Assembly: GCA_910577845.1 (NCBI GenBank)
Contig: CAJTNA010000003.1
Location: 74,095 to 138,094 of the forward strand
Length of the DNA: 64,000 nucleotides
Origin: an uncultured Christensenella sp.
GTDB taxonomy: Bacteria; Bacillota; Clostridia; Christensenellales; UBA3700
Reading direction: 5' to 3'
Shown here one piece after another: positions 1-9,644 of the stretch (its first letter is position 1; the number at the start of each line of letters is the position of its first letter). The notes below the pieces were generated by a model, which searched no databases, had not been told where the DNA came from, and saw only the letters and a list, made by a program, of their open reading frames with translations. Made by a program: the position numbers and the translations under genes.

Positions 1-642
1 GAAAAGTATGAAAGTGGAATGTTGAGAGAAATTTTCCACCCAATAATATTTGATTTATTCTTTTTATTATGCGGTATATCTTGCAACCTTTCAAACAACA
101 ATCTTAAGCGAGGTATGCAAGCTTTATCCTTAGCATTTATAATAACTGCAGTTACCTCTATGTTTGATATAACAATTAGGTTCGGCGTGTTACATATGCT
201 TGCCTTTTCAATTTTGTTTTATCATATTATAAGCAAAGTATGTGTAAATGATAAACGACTTATTAGTATGGTTTGTTTAATTGCCTCTGTAGTTATAATT
301 AATGTTGCCAATGTTTATTCCGCAAATCCACCAGACAAAATTGATACAGACCTAGCTTTTTTAGCAGATTATTTAGGTGGTGCATATTATGATTCTGCAG
401 ATTATTTTCCATTGTTGCCTAATATTGCATATGTCTTATTAGGTGCAAGCATAGGTGGACTAGTTTATCGTGAACGAAAAACTATTTTACCTTTCCTAGA
501 TAAATATGGTTGGTATAAGCCAATAAACTTTTTTGGCACTAAAGCGTTACTAATTTACGTGATACACCAACCAATTATAATATTTATCTTATCACTAATT
601 AGTTTTATATTTATTACTCCCGGCAATTTTGTGTTTATTTAA
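1..642 (+). CDS. DUF1624 / heparan-alpha-glucosaminide N-acetyltransferase-like membrane protein, 5' truncated
   Basis: The reading frame is open to the first base of the window, so the true start lies upstream. The first visible Met is at base 19. The visible part (about 213 residues) is almost entirely hydrophobic with about six membrane segments. It contains the family-like stretches FFLLCGISCNLS and the FGVLHMLAFSILFYHII helix, which resemble the catalytic domain of the DUF1624/HGSNAT family. Such proteins are thought to move acyl groups across the membrane onto sugars, but the substrate cannot be told from the sequence. The first helix of the family, which usually carries a His or Asp, would lie outside the window. 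An intrinsic terminator follows at 687-716. Family assignment is from recognition of motifs only. Confidence 0.7.
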   Translation, partial: EKYESGMLREIFHPIIFDLFFLLCGISCNLSNNNLKRGMQALSLAFIITAVTSMFDITIRFGVLHMLAFSILFYHIISKVCVNDKRLISMVCLIASVVIINVANVYSANPPDKIDTDLAFLADYLGGAYYDSADYFPLLPNIAYVLLGASIGGLVYRERKTILPFLDKYGWYKPINFFGTKALLIYVIHQPIIIFILSLISFIFITPGNFVFI

Positions 643-686
643 TTTAAAGTAGCAAGTTGAAAATTATTTTGATTGTATAAATTAGC

Positions 687-716
687 AAAATGATTAGGTT
701 TTCACCTAATCATTTT
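687..716. terminator. Bidirectional intrinsic terminator between convergent genes
   Basis: A 13-bp perfect stem (AAAATGATTAGGT with ACCTAATCATTTT) closes a 4-base loop and has T-rich flanks on both strands. It lies between the acyltransferase-like gene (plus) and glgP (minus) and can serve both. Confidence 0.85.
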
Positions 717-742
717 TGTTTTATTTCATATTATTTTTATCA

Positions 743-3277
743 TTATTTTTTTGTTGTTTTAGCCTTTGCTGTGTTGGCAGTTTTTGTAGTTGAAGCTGTC
801 TTTGTAGCTGTAGTCTTAGCAGTTGTTGCCGTTTTAGTTGCAGATGGTTTTGCAGTTGTAGCTTTAGCCTTTTTAACTTTTACTGGTGTCAAAGTCCAAA
901 TTCTGTCAGCATACTCAATTATTGACCTATCTGATGAGAAGAATCCACTCTTAGCTACATTAACCAAAGACATTCTATTCCAACGTTCTTCATCACCATA
1001 AGCTTTATCCAATGCATCTTGTGCATCAACATAGCTTTGGAAATCTGCAAGGCACATATAAGGGTCTCTAGTTGTTAAAATATGAGCAATCTCATTAAAT
1101 TTAACGCCACCAATACCATCATTCAACATATCAATTACTCGCTTAATTCTGTAATTTTCGTTATAATATCTTGATGGTTGATATCCGTCTTTATACAATT
1201 TAGCAACTTCATTTTCACGCAAACCGAAAATAAAGATATTTTCGTCACCTACATTTTCGTGAATCTCAACATTTGCTCCATCCATTGTACCCATTGTAAC
1301 AGCACCATTAATCATAAATTTCATATTACCAGTACCAGATGCCTCTTTACCGGCAATAGAGATTTGCTCACTAACATCTGATGCAGGCATTACGATTTCA
1401 GCCAAGCTTACACGATAGTTTTCCAAGAATACAACTTTGATTTTGCCATTAATATCTGGGTCGTTGTTAATTTGTTCACCTAACATACAAATCAAACGAA
1501 TGATTGATTTTGCTGTATAGTAGCTTGGAGCTGCTTTTGCACCAAATATAAAGGTACGTGGATGTATATCTAACTTAGGATTTTCCTTTAATCTAATATA
1601 CAAATCAATAATATGCATACAATTTAACAATTGTCTTTTGTACTCGTGCAATCTCTTAACTTGTACATCAAAGATACTATCAACATTAACATCAATACCA
1701 TTATTTTCTTTAATGTAAGTGGCAAGTCTTTCCTTATTTGCTCTTTTGATTTTAGCAAACTCACCAAGAACTTTTTTGTCTCCTTTAAACTTAATTAAAT
1801 CGCTAAGCTTATTGCTATCTTTCAAAAAGTCATCACCAATTAAAGATACGATATATTTAGTTAGTAATGGATTTGACAAAGCTAGCCATCTTCTATAAGT
1901 AATACCATTAGTTACATTTGTAAACTTTTTAGGTTGCATTTTAAAGTAATCATTAAATACATCTTGCTTTAACAAGTCACTATGCAAAGCACTAACACCA
2001 TTTATTGTGTGAGAAGCTGACAAACACAAGTTAGCCATTCTTACTTGGCCATTTTGCAAAATTGCATTATTTGCGACTTTATTCCAATCATTAGGATAGA
2101 AATCCCATAAATCTGCACAAAATCTTTTATTAATTTCAGCAACGATTTGGTGAATACGTGGTAAAAGCATTGCAAACAAGCTTTCTGGCCATTTTTCAAG
2201 AGCTTCTGCCATAACTGTATGGTTAGTATAACTCATTGTTCCGCAAACTATTTTCCAAGCATCGTCCCAGCTATAGCCATAAGTATCAAGCAATAGCCTC
2301 ATAAGCTCTGGAATACACAAAGTTGGATGTGTATCATTGATATGGATAGAAACTTTATCAGCAAAGTTATCTAAAGTGCCATAATCGTTTAAATGTTTTT
2401 TGATAATTGATTGAATTGATGCAGAAACAAAGAAATATTGTTGTTTTAATCTTAGTGATTTACCCTCAATATGGTCATCAGCTGGATATAATACTTTGCT
2501 TATAGATTCCGCAAGTGATTTATTGTACAAAGCTTTGATATAATCACCTCTTGAGAAAGCTTGCATATCAAAATCCATAGATGCTTTAGCATCCCACAAT
2601 CTCAATGTGTTTACAGCATCTGTATGATAACCACTGACATTCATATCATAAGGGATGGCAAGTACTGTATCTGCATTTTTTAGCTCTACTACCATTTTGT
2701 TATCGTGCCAATGTTGTACAACTTCGCCACCAAAAGTAACAGGGAAAATATCATCTTCACGAGGTGCAAGCCATACAGCACCATCTTTTAGCCACTCGTC
2801 TGGCAATTCCATTTGCCAACCATCAGCCATTTTTTGCTTAAAAATACCAAACTCGTATTTGATAGAAAATCCGCTTGCTGGATAACTTAAATTTGTAAGT
2901 GATTCCATATAAGCAGCGGCAAGTCTACCTAAACCACCATTACCAAGGCCAGCATCTGGCTCAATTTCACACAAATCGTCAACAGTGCAACCATATTTTT
3001 TACAAGCATCATTTACCATATCAGTTATACCAAGGTTGAACAAATGGTTTTTTAATGATTTGCCTAGCAAAAACTCCATTGACATATAATAAACGTGTTT
3101 AGCTTTTTGTTCTGCACAAGCCTTTTTAAAAGCAAGTCTTTTTTCTGTCAAAATGTCTTTAACTGCACTTGCAATAATCTTGTAAAGTTGATTGCGGTTA
3201 CAATCTTCAATTTTTCTACCAAACATAATGGTAGCCAAACTTTCAATTTTTTTACCAAATTCTTCTGTTGTTATCAT
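743..3277 (-). CDS. glgP: Glycogen/maltodextrin phosphorylase with Lys/Ala/Thr-rich C-terminal tail
   Basis: GlgP removes glucose-1-phosphate from the non-reducing ends of glycogen using pyridoxal phosphate. The 844-residue protein is a full GT35 phosphorylase. The PLP-binding motif EASGTGNMKFMINGA is present, with the Schiff-base Lys at residue 653, as are the N-terminal YMSMEFLLGKSL and GNGGLGRLAA motifs. The catalytic part ends near residue 799. The last ~45 residues are a repetitive Lys/Ala/Thr tail that the family does not need. The start has an AAGGAG site 6-7 bases upstream. It is the last gene of the glycogen cluster but is separated from glgA by 279 bases holding a glgA terminator and a good promoter, so it can be expressed on its own. 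Confidence 0.97.
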   Translation of the reverse strand: MITTEEFGKKIESLATIMFGRKIEDCNRNQLYKIIASAVKDILTEKRLAFKKACAEQKAKHVYYMSMEFLLGKSLKNHLFNLGITDMVNDACKKYGCTVDDLCEIEPDAGLGNGGLGRLAAAYMESLTNLSYPASGFSIKYEFGIFKQKMADGWQMELPDEWLKDGAVWLAPREDDIFPVTFGGEVVQHWHDNKMVVELKNADTVLAIPYDMNVSGYHTDAVNTLRLWDAKASMDFDMQAFSRGDYIKALYNKSLAESISKVLYPADDHIEGKSLRLKQQYFFVSASIQSIIKKHLNDYGTLDNFADKVSIHINDTHPTLCIPELMRLLLDTYGYSWDDAWKIVCGTMSYTNHTVMAEALEKWPESLFAMLLPRIHQIVAEINKRFCADLWDFYPNDWNKVANNAILQNGQVRMANLCLSASHTINGVSALHSDLLKQDVFNDYFKMQPKKFTNVTNGITYRRWLALSNPLLTKYIVSLIGDDFLKDSNKLSDLIKFKGDKKVLGEFAKIKRANKERLATYIKENNGIDVNVDSIFDVQVKRLHEYKRQLLNCMHIIDLYIRLKENPKLDIHPRTFIFGAKAAPSYYTAKSIIRLICMLGEQINNDPDINGKIKVVFLENYRVSLAEIVMPASDVSEQISIAGKEASGTGNMKFMINGAVTMGTMDGANVEIHENVGDENIFIFGLRENEVAKLYKDGYQPSRYYNENYRIKRVIDMLNDGIGGVKFNEIAHILTTRDPYMCLADFQSYVDAQDALDKAYGDEERWNRMSLVNVAKSGFFSSDRSIIEYADRIWTLTPVKVKKAKATTAKPSATKTATTAKTTATKTASTTKTANTAKAKTTKK

Positions 3278-3419
3278 ATTACTCCTTAAAAATCGCAGAA
3301 AAAACTATCAGACTTTCATACGATTTAAAAAATTATTAACAAATTAATTTTGGCATTCTTAATTATTAGAAATAAGCTTTGCCAAAGTATATTAAATATG
3401 GATAATTCTTAAACGAATT

Positions 3420-3448
3420 AGCATATATCTTTTTTTATTATATGACAA
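3420..3448 (-). promoter_or_regulatory. Sigma-A-type promoter of glgP
   Basis: On the minus strand TTGTCA (3448-3443) is followed after exactly 17 bases by TATGCT (3425-3420). It lies downstream of the glgA terminator and about 145 bases before the glgP start. Confidence 0.55.
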
Positions 3449-3467
3449 ATTTAAATAATAAGCAACT

Positions 3468-3506
3468 AAAAAGCAATGTAAAAATATTTTTTTACAATTG
3501 CCTTTT
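3468..3506 (-). terminator. Intrinsic terminator after glgA
   Basis: Read on the minus strand, AAGGCAATTGTAAAAA pairs (one bulge) with TTTTTACATTGC and is followed by TTTTT. It lies 50 bases past the glgA stop. Confidence 0.7.
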
Positions 3507-3556
3507 AGTATTTAATTTTCCAAACAGCGGATAATTTACAATTGCTTATAATTTAA

Positions 3557-5365
3557 TTAAAGCCTATCATACAATTCCAAATACTTGCTTGCAGATGCTT
3601 TCCAAGAGAAATCGCAAGACATTGCATTGGCAATAATTGAGTACCATTCTCTCTTGTTATGGTAAGTACCAATTGCTCTATAAATAGCATCACACATATC
3701 GTCTGCGTTAAAGCTGTAAAAGGTAAATCCATTACCAGTAAGTTCTTGAGGATTAAAACCAATAACTGTATCGTTCAAACCACCAGTACGTCTTACAATA
3801 GGAATAGTACCATATCTCATAGCAATCATTTGACTTAAGCCACAAGGCTCAAACTTAGATGGCATTAGGAACATATCACTACCAGCATAAATCTTGTTCG
3901 CAATATCTGTTGAGAAATTTATTATTACCTTAAGTTTGCCATAATATCTGCCTTCAAGTTCTTGCAATTTACTCTCATACTTCCAATCGCCTTTACCAAG
4001 AATGATAATTTGCAAATCACTTTGCATTAATTGGTCAATTCTAGCAACAAGCAAATCAACACCTTTTTGTTCAGTCAATCTTGTAACCATACCAATAAGT
4101 GGTGTATTGCTGTTAAAGTTCATATCAAACATCTTCAAAAGCTCTTGCTTATTAACTTGTTTATCCTCAATAGTAGTAAAATCAAAATTCTTAAACAATG
4201 CCTTATCTGTTGCAGGATTGTACAAATCAGTATCAATACCATTTACAATACCGCTTAACTTATAACCCCTTTGTCTTAAGATATTATCAAGTCCATATGC
4301 ATAATATCTATCCATAATCTCATTTGCATAAGATGGAGATACTGTTGTAACGCTATTACTTGCCTCAATCGCACCTTTCATAAAGTTAGTACATTTTGCA
4401 TATTTAACTAGACTATGTCTATCCTCTGGCAATCCCAAAATATCAGTAATCAAATCTTCACCATATTTGCCTTGGAATTCAATATTATGAATAGTAAATA
4501 CAGTTTTTATATTTTGATATTCTGGAATACCTCTGTAGAAACAATCCAAGAATACTGGTGCTAAAGCTGTGTGCCAGTCGTTAGCGTGAATAACATCTGG
4601 ATAAAAATCAATTAATCTCAATGCTTCTAAGCACGCTTTTGAGAAGAAAGCAAATCTCTCTGCATCATCAAAATGACCATAAATACCATTACGTTTAAAA
4701 TAATATTCGTTATCCACAAAATAATAAGTCACACCATTGTAGTTATATGAGAATAAACCGCAATATTGATAACGCCAAGCAAGTGTTACATACACACTGC
4801 CAATATATCTCATAGCGTTTTTAAAGTCTTGAGGTATATCCATATACAATGGTAAAATCACCCTTGCATCTGCCCCAAGTGCATTTAGAGTTGCTGGCAA
4901 TGCCCCCGCAACGTCACCCAAACCACCAGTTCTAATAAATGGTGCAGACTCACCAGCTAAAAACAAAATCTTTTTCTTTGGAGTAGCCTCAACCTTTTCT
5001 GCCTTTACAACTTTCTCTGTTTTTTTAGTTTTAGCAACTTGCTCATTCTTGGTTGTCTTTTCTGTTTTAGCAACCTTTTCAGTCTTAACTGCTTTTTCTT
5101 CTTTTACAGCCATTTCAGTTGTAGCCACATCAGCTTTTGCTACCTTTGGCTTACTTTCACTAACTTTAGTTTTAGGCTTAGCCTCTGCATCCACCTTAAC
5201 TGCAGTAGTTTTTGCCTTAGGTTTTGTATCAAGCTTTGCTTTTACCTCAACGTTTGCTGACTCTGTAGTAGCTTTTGTTGCCTTTGGCTTAGTTTCAACT
5301 TTTATTTCCTCTGCCATTTTAGTTTCATTTTTACCTTTTGAAGTAGTTTTATTTTGAGTACCCAT
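3557..5365 (-). CDS. glgA: Glycogen synthase (ADP-glucose type) with ~128-residue charged N-terminal extension
   Basis: GlgA extends alpha-1,4-glucan chains from ADP-glucose. The GT5 domain starts near residue 129 (KKKILFLAGESAPF) and runs to the C-terminus with family motifs such as FTIHNIEFQGKY, VSPSYANEI, PLIGMVTRLTEQKG and PSKFEPCGLSQMIAMRYGT. The first ~128 residues are a Lys/Ala/Thr/Glu/Val-rich low-complexity extension. The start is supported by an AAAGGGGG site, and no Met lies close to the domain boundary, so the extension appears genuine. The usual N-terminal K-T-G-G-L nucleotide-binding motif reads R-T-G-G-L. The gene follows glgD by 20 bases and ends at a terminator, so glgB-C-D-A form one transcription unit. 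Confidence 0.96.
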   Translation of the reverse strand: MGTQNKTTSKGKNETKMAEEIKVETKPKATKATTESANVEVKAKLDTKPKAKTTAVKVDAEAKPKTKVSESKPKVAKADVATTEMAVKEEKAVKTEKVAKTEKTTKNEQVAKTKKTEKVVKAEKVEATPKKKILFLAGESAPFIRTGGLGDVAGALPATLNALGADARVILPLYMDIPQDFKNAMRYIGSVYVTLAWRYQYCGLFSYNYNGVTYYFVDNEYYFKRNGIYGHFDDAERFAFFSKACLEALRLIDFYPDVIHANDWHTALAPVFLDCFYRGIPEYQNIKTVFTIHNIEFQGKYGEDLITDILGLPEDRHSLVKYAKCTNFMKGAIEASNSVTTVSPSYANEIMDRYYAYGLDNILRQRGYKLSGIVNGIDTDLYNPATDKALFKNFDFTTIEDKQVNKQELLKMFDMNFNSNTPLIGMVTRLTEQKGVDLLVARIDQLMQSDLQIIILGKGDWKYESKLQELEGRYYGKLKVIINFSTDIANKIYAGSDMFLMPSKFEPCGLSQMIAMRYGTIPIVRRTGGLNDTVIGFNPQELTGNGFTFYSFNADDMCDAIYRAIGTYHNKREWYSIIANAMSCDFSWKASASKYLELYDRL

Positions 5366-5385
5366 TTACTCGCCCCCTTTACAAA

Positions 5386-6504
5386 TTAAACTGTCTTTCC
5401 CTTTGCGATAACAACTGGATATGTGTCATAACCAGCAATACGCCTATCCTCAGTTATAACTACATTTTTATCTGTGATAGTATAACTTAACTCTGCATTT
5501 TTTTGTATTATGCCGTGTTCCATAACAATACTATTACGTATTACAGCACCTTCCTCAACCACTACACCACGGAATAGAATACTATTTTCCACTGTGCCAT
5601 TGATATCACATCCATCAGCAATCAAGCTGTTTTTAACAGTAGATTTTTCCCTATAAATGGTTGGAACACTATCCTTTGTTTTAGTATAAATTTTACCTGC
5701 ACGATAGAATAAGTCGTTTCTAACTTTGCTATCTAGCATTTTCATATTTTCACCATAGTAAGATTGAATATCGTCAATAATTGCAGAGTATCCACTATGT
5801 AAATATGCAAAGATTTTAAGTTTATCAAGATTTTGTTGTAGTGTATGACGCTCAAAATTCATATGACCTTGCTCATACCCAATTTGTATCATATTTACAA
5901 GAAAATCTTTTTTCATTAAATAAATGTTCAAAGAAATCTGTGATGTTTCGTCTGACTTAGAATTCTTAATAAGCATTTCCTTAACAAAATTATCTTTATC
6001 ACATTCCACAATAACTCTTGTACAATTGTTTGGTTTTGCCATATGTGTAACCATTGTAATATCTGCACCAGACTTGATATGAGCATTATAAACTTCCTCA
6101 TAGTCAATATTTGCTGCAATATTACTATTAGTTAAAACAATATAATCCTCTTTTGCATTTGTAATATAATCAAGAATACCATACAAAGCTTCTATCTTAC
6201 CTCTGTAAACATTTCTGCTTATGTTAGAAACATATGGAGGAAATACGGCGATACCACTATTTTTTCTATTCAAGTCCCAGTCACGACCCATTCGGATATG
6301 GTCCATAAGCGAACTATAATTTGATTTAGTTACAATACCAATAGTAGTAATGTTGCTGTTGACAAGATTAGATAATGTAAAGTCAATCACTCTGTATCTG
6401 CCACAGAAAGGCAAGGACGCAGTTGTTCTGTGAATTGTTAATTCGTTTAACTTTGCTTCTGCATTATCACTTGCAAATACTACACTCATAATGTTATTAT
6501 TCAT
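5386..6504 (-). CDS. glgD: GlgD, ADP-glucose pyrophosphorylase-like subunit
   Basis: This is the 372-residue paralogue of GlgC that accompanies it in Firmicutes. In Bacillus-type systems it has little activity itself and tunes the GlgC/GlgD heteromer. The N-terminal nucleotidyltransferase fold is degenerate. The glycine-rich GGxGxRL loop of GlgC is replaced by VVFASDNAEAKLNELT, while the RYRVIDFTLSNLVNSNI segment is kept. The C-terminal half shows left-handed beta-helix hexapeptide repeats (SILFRGVVVEEGAVIRNSIV). Its ATG overlaps the glgC TGA by 4 bases, which implies translational coupling. An internal GGAGGTG site precedes the start. The family role is known; activity here is inferred. Confidence 0.93.
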   Translation of the reverse strand: MNNNIMSVVFASDNAEAKLNELTIHRTTASLPFCGRYRVIDFTLSNLVNSNITTIGIVTKSNYSSLMDHIRMGRDWDLNRKNSGIAVFPPYVSNISRNVYRGKIEALYGILDYITNAKEDYIVLTNSNIAANIDYEEVYNAHIKSGADITMVTHMAKPNNCTRVIVECDKDNFVKEMLIKNSKSDETSQISLNIYLMKKDFLVNMIQIGYEQGHMNFERHTLQQNLDKLKIFAYLHSGYSAIIDDIQSYYGENMKMLDSKVRNDLFYRAGKIYTKTKDSVPTIYREKSTVKNSLIADGCDINGTVENSILFRGVVVEEGAVIRNSIVMEHGIIQKNAELSYTITDKNVVITEDRRIAGYDTYPVVIAKGKTV

Positions 6505-7706
6505 ACTTCACCTCCGTCAATCATTGCATTAACTGGCACTTTTGAATCTGGTTGAACAATAGCGTTAGGACCTACCACTGTAATCTGCCATTCCCCAGCA
6601 ACTGGAGCTGACTGAAACTCTCCAACCACAGCACCGCTACCAATAATAGCATCTGCACCAATTATTGAATATTTAACCACAGCATTATCTTGAATTATAA
6701 CACCTGGCATAATAGTGCAACCCTCAACAATTGCATTTTCGCCAATTACTACAGATGGTGAAATAATAGAGTTTGTAACAGACCCAGAGATTGAGCAACC
6801 CTCTGTAATCAAGCTGTTTTTAATAACAGCACGTTCACCAGTGAAATGAGGTGGTTCAGCTGTTGACCTAGCATAAATTTTCCACTTATCATCATTTAAA
6901 ACTAAGCCACTCTTTGTATTTAGCAAATCCATATTTGCTTCCCAAAGGCTTGAGATTGTTCCAACATCTTTCCAATATCCCTTAAACTCATAAGCGAATA
7001 ATCTTTCACCTGCATTTAACATATTTGGAATGATATTTTTACCAAAATCATTTTCAGATTTTTTATCATTCTCATCCTCAACCAAATACTTTTTAAGTTT
7101 TTCCCAAGTAAAGATATAAATACCCATAGAAGCATTAGTACTCTTTGGCTTTTTAGGTTTTTCCTCAAACTCATAAACACTGCCGTCTGGGTTGGTATTC
7201 ATAATACCAAACCTTGACGCTTCTTCCTTAGGCACATCAATAACAGCAATTGTACAATCAGCATTGCGTTTCTTATGTGCAACTAACATTTCGGAATAAT
7301 CCATTTTGTAAATATGGTCACCAGATAGAATTAATACATATTCTGGCATAAATTTATCAATAAATGCAATATTTTGATAAATTGCATTTGCAGTACCTTT
7401 ATACCACTCACCGGACTTGCCTCTCATATAAGGTGGTAAAACATAAACACCACCATTCAATCTGTCCAAATCCCAAGGTTGTCCGTTACCAATATATTGG
7501 TTCAAATCAAAAGGTTGATATTGAGTCAACACTCCAATGGTATCAATACCCGAATTTATACAGTTAGATAGCGGAAAATCTATAATTCTATATTTACCGC
7601 CAAAAGGCACAGCTGGTTTTGCAGTATCCTTTGTCAAAACACCTAGTCTAGTACCTTGACCACCTGCAAGTAACATTGCAACACATTCCTTATTATTGTG
7701 TAACAT
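6501..7706 (-). CDS. glgC: Glucose-1-phosphate adenylyltransferase
   Basis: GlgC makes ADP-glucose from ATP and glucose-1-phosphate, the committed step of bacterial glycogen synthesis. The 401-residue protein carries the intact nucleotide loop (AMLLAGGQGTRLGVLTKDTAKPAVPFGG near residues 10-37), the GDHIYKMDY motif, the substrate region EEKPKKPKS, and a C-terminal beta-helix domain with hexapeptide repeats. The length is typical. The start follows a GGAGGGGG site. It lies 11 bases after glgB and overlaps glgD, within the glgBCDA unit. Confidence 0.97.
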   Translation of the reverse strand: MLHNNKECVAMLLAGGQGTRLGVLTKDTAKPAVPFGGKYRIIDFPLSNCINSGIDTIGVLTQYQPFDLNQYIGNGQPWDLDRLNGGVYVLPPYMRGKSGEWYKGTANAIYQNIAFIDKFMPEYVLILSGDHIYKMDYSEMLVAHKKRNADCTIAVIDVPKEEASRFGIMNTNPDGSVYEFEEKPKKPKSTNASMGIYIFTWEKLKKYLVEDENDKKSENDFGKNIIPNMLNAGERLFAYEFKGYWKDVGTISSLWEANMDLLNTKSGLVLNDDKWKIYARSTAEPPHFTGERAVIKNSLITEGCSISGSVTNSIISPSVVIGENAIVEGCTIMPGVIIQDNAVVKYSIIGADAIIGSGAVVGEFQSAPVAGEWQITVVGPNAIVQPDSKVPVNAMIDGGEV

Positions 7707-7717
7707 TAAACCCCCTC

Positions 7718-9586
7718 CTACTCTTTACATTTTAAAAACATAACACTGTTAGGTTCAATTTCAAGTGTAATGTGATAATCTTGTCCGTGTAGCCCACCTT
7801 TCTTTGCTCTATAAGACTTGTTTTTAATCTTATGACCGCCAAATTTTTCAAGCGAACTATCAAGTTTTACGCTGTAACTACCATTCTTTGGCACGCCCAT
7901 ATCATACTTTTCTCTTTTAACTGGTGAGAAGTTTACAACAACAACAGTAAATTTCCCGTCCTTTGCATATCTAACAAAAGATACTATATTTTGAACATTG
8001 TCATCAACAACAAGCCACTTAAAGCCGTCATAACTACAATCTTGTTCGTACATTTCTTTATTTTCAAGATAATACTTATTTAGCACTTGAACAAAATCTT
8101 GCAGTTTCTTATGCTTGTCATATTCAAGCAACAGCCAGTCCAAACCTTGTTTATAATTCCACTCTATAAATTGTCCAAACTCATTACCCATAAATGACAA
8201 TTTCTTTCCAGGGTGTCCAATCATATAGCCATAAAAAGCTTTCAATTCCTCAAACTTATCGTCATAGTATAATGGCATTTTTCCAATCATACTACACTTT
8301 CCGTGTACAACTTCATCGTGTGACAAAGGCAAAATATAATTTTCTGAATAAGCATATGTGATAGAAAAAGTAACTTTATTATGATTATCTTTCCTAAAGA
8401 ATGGGTCAAGTGATACATAACTTAACATATCATTCATCCATCCCATATTCCATTTATAGCTAAAGCCAAGTCCGCCGTCCTCTGTAGGTTTAGTCACCAT
8501 AGGGAAAGCGGTAGACTCTTCCGCCACCATAATAGCACCCTTATGAATAGTCAAACAAGTTTTATTCAAATCTTTCAAAAAGTCGATTGCTTCCAAATTA
8601 TAATTACCGCCAAAGCAGTTTGGTCGCCATTCGCCATTTCTTCTGCCATAGTCAAGATACAACATACTAGCTACTGCATCAACTCTTATTCCGTCAATAT
8701 GGTACTCACTAAGCCAGTACATTGCAGAAGATATCAAGAATGATTTTACCTCATTTTTGCTGTAGTCAAATATTCTTGTTCCCCATTCCTTATGCTCGCA
8801 CTTTAACTCATCAGAATACTCATAAAGCCTTGTGCCGTCAAATTCCATTAAGCCGTGTTCGTCTTTTGGAAAATGTGCAACAACCCAATCAAGAATAACA
8901 CTTATACCCGCCTTATGACATTTATCTATAAAGTACATAAAGTCCTTAGGCAAGCCGTATCTTGAAGTTGGTGCAAAAAATCCCGTTGCTTGGTATCCCC
9001 AAGACCCGTCAAACGGATATTCCGTCATAGGTAAAAGTTCAATATGAGTATAACCCATTTTTTTAACATATGGTATTAATTCCCTTGCCATATCTCTATA
9101 GCTATAATAATTGCCGTCTGGATATTGCTTCCAAGAACCAAAATGCAACTCATATACATTTATAGGTTTATCAAAAGTACTTGAATTGTCACGATTGGCT
9201 ATCCATTCCTCATCTGTCCAATTATATTTATCAAGTTCATAAACTTTAGAAGCATTTTGAGGTGCAGTTTCTGCGTGAACCGCATAAGGGTCACACTTTA
9301 AAACTTTACTGCCATCTTTTTTGAAAATACAAAACTTATATGCATCATATTTTTGAGGTTTAGCAGTAACACATTCCCATATTCCATCGGAAATTAATTC
9401 GAACTTGTCCACACCCGATTGCCAATGATTAAAATCTCCTACTAGGTGCACTGCCAAAGCATTTGGTGCCCAAACACGAAACACCCAATTTTTTCCTTCC
9501 TTATGAGGGCTGAAAAATTTATATGACTGATAATTCTTGCCTTCGTGATACAAATAAATAGGCAAATCTTTTTGCGTATTATTCAT
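7718..9586 (-). CDS. glgB: 1,4-alpha-glucan branching enzyme
   Basis: GlgB creates alpha-1,6 branches in glycogen. The 622-residue protein has an N-terminal CBM48-type domain (FRVWAPNALAVHLVGDFNHW), a GH13 barrel and a C-terminal all-beta domain. Catalytic motifs are visible: GIRVDAVASMLYLDY holds the nucleophile Asp, MVAEEST the acid/base Glu, and LPLSHDEVVHGK the transition-state Asp region. The start follows an AAAGGGGGG site. It is the first gene of the glgBCDA unit, with a strong promoter just upstream at 9616-9644. Confidence 0.97.
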   Translation of the reverse strand: MNNTQKDLPIYLYHEGKNYQSYKFFSPHKEGKNWVFRVWAPNALAVHLVGDFNHWQSGVDKFELISDGIWECVTAKPQKYDAYKFCIFKKDGSKVLKCDPYAVHAETAPQNASKVYELDKYNWTDEEWIANRDNSSTFDKPINVYELHFGSWKQYPDGNYYSYRDMARELIPYVKKMGYTHIELLPMTEYPFDGSWGYQATGFFAPTSRYGLPKDFMYFIDKCHKAGISVILDWVVAHFPKDEHGLMEFDGTRLYEYSDELKCEHKEWGTRIFDYSKNEVKSFLISSAMYWLSEYHIDGIRVDAVASMLYLDYGRRNGEWRPNCFGGNYNLEAIDFLKDLNKTCLTIHKGAIMVAEESTAFPMVTKPTEDGGLGFSYKWNMGWMNDMLSYVSLDPFFRKDNHNKVTFSITYAYSENYILPLSHDEVVHGKCSMIGKMPLYYDDKFEELKAFYGYMIGHPGKKLSFMGNEFGQFIEWNYKQGLDWLLLEYDKHKKLQDFVQVLNKYYLENKEMYEQDCSYDGFKWLVVDDNVQNIVSFVRYAKDGKFTVVVVNFSPVKREKYDMGVPKNGSYSVKLDSSLEKFGGHKIKNKSYRAKKGGLHGQDYHITLEIEPNSVMFLKCKE

Positions 9587-9615
9587 ATACCCCCCTTTAT
9601 CTATTTATTGTATAT

Positions 9616-9644
9616 ATTTTAACACATTTTACCATATTCGTCAA
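9616..9644 (-). promoter_or_regulatory. Sigma-A promoter of the glgBCDA operon
   Basis: On the minus strand TTGACG (9644-9639) is separated by 17 bases from TAAAAT (9621-9616). The predicted transcription start is only about 20-25 bases before glgB. Confidence 0.75.

Noticed and set aside
690..1001. Open frame on the plus strand opposite the glgP tail
   Set aside because: It is the antisense of the low-complexity Lys/Ala/Thr tail, which avoids stops on the other strand; no ribosome binding site.
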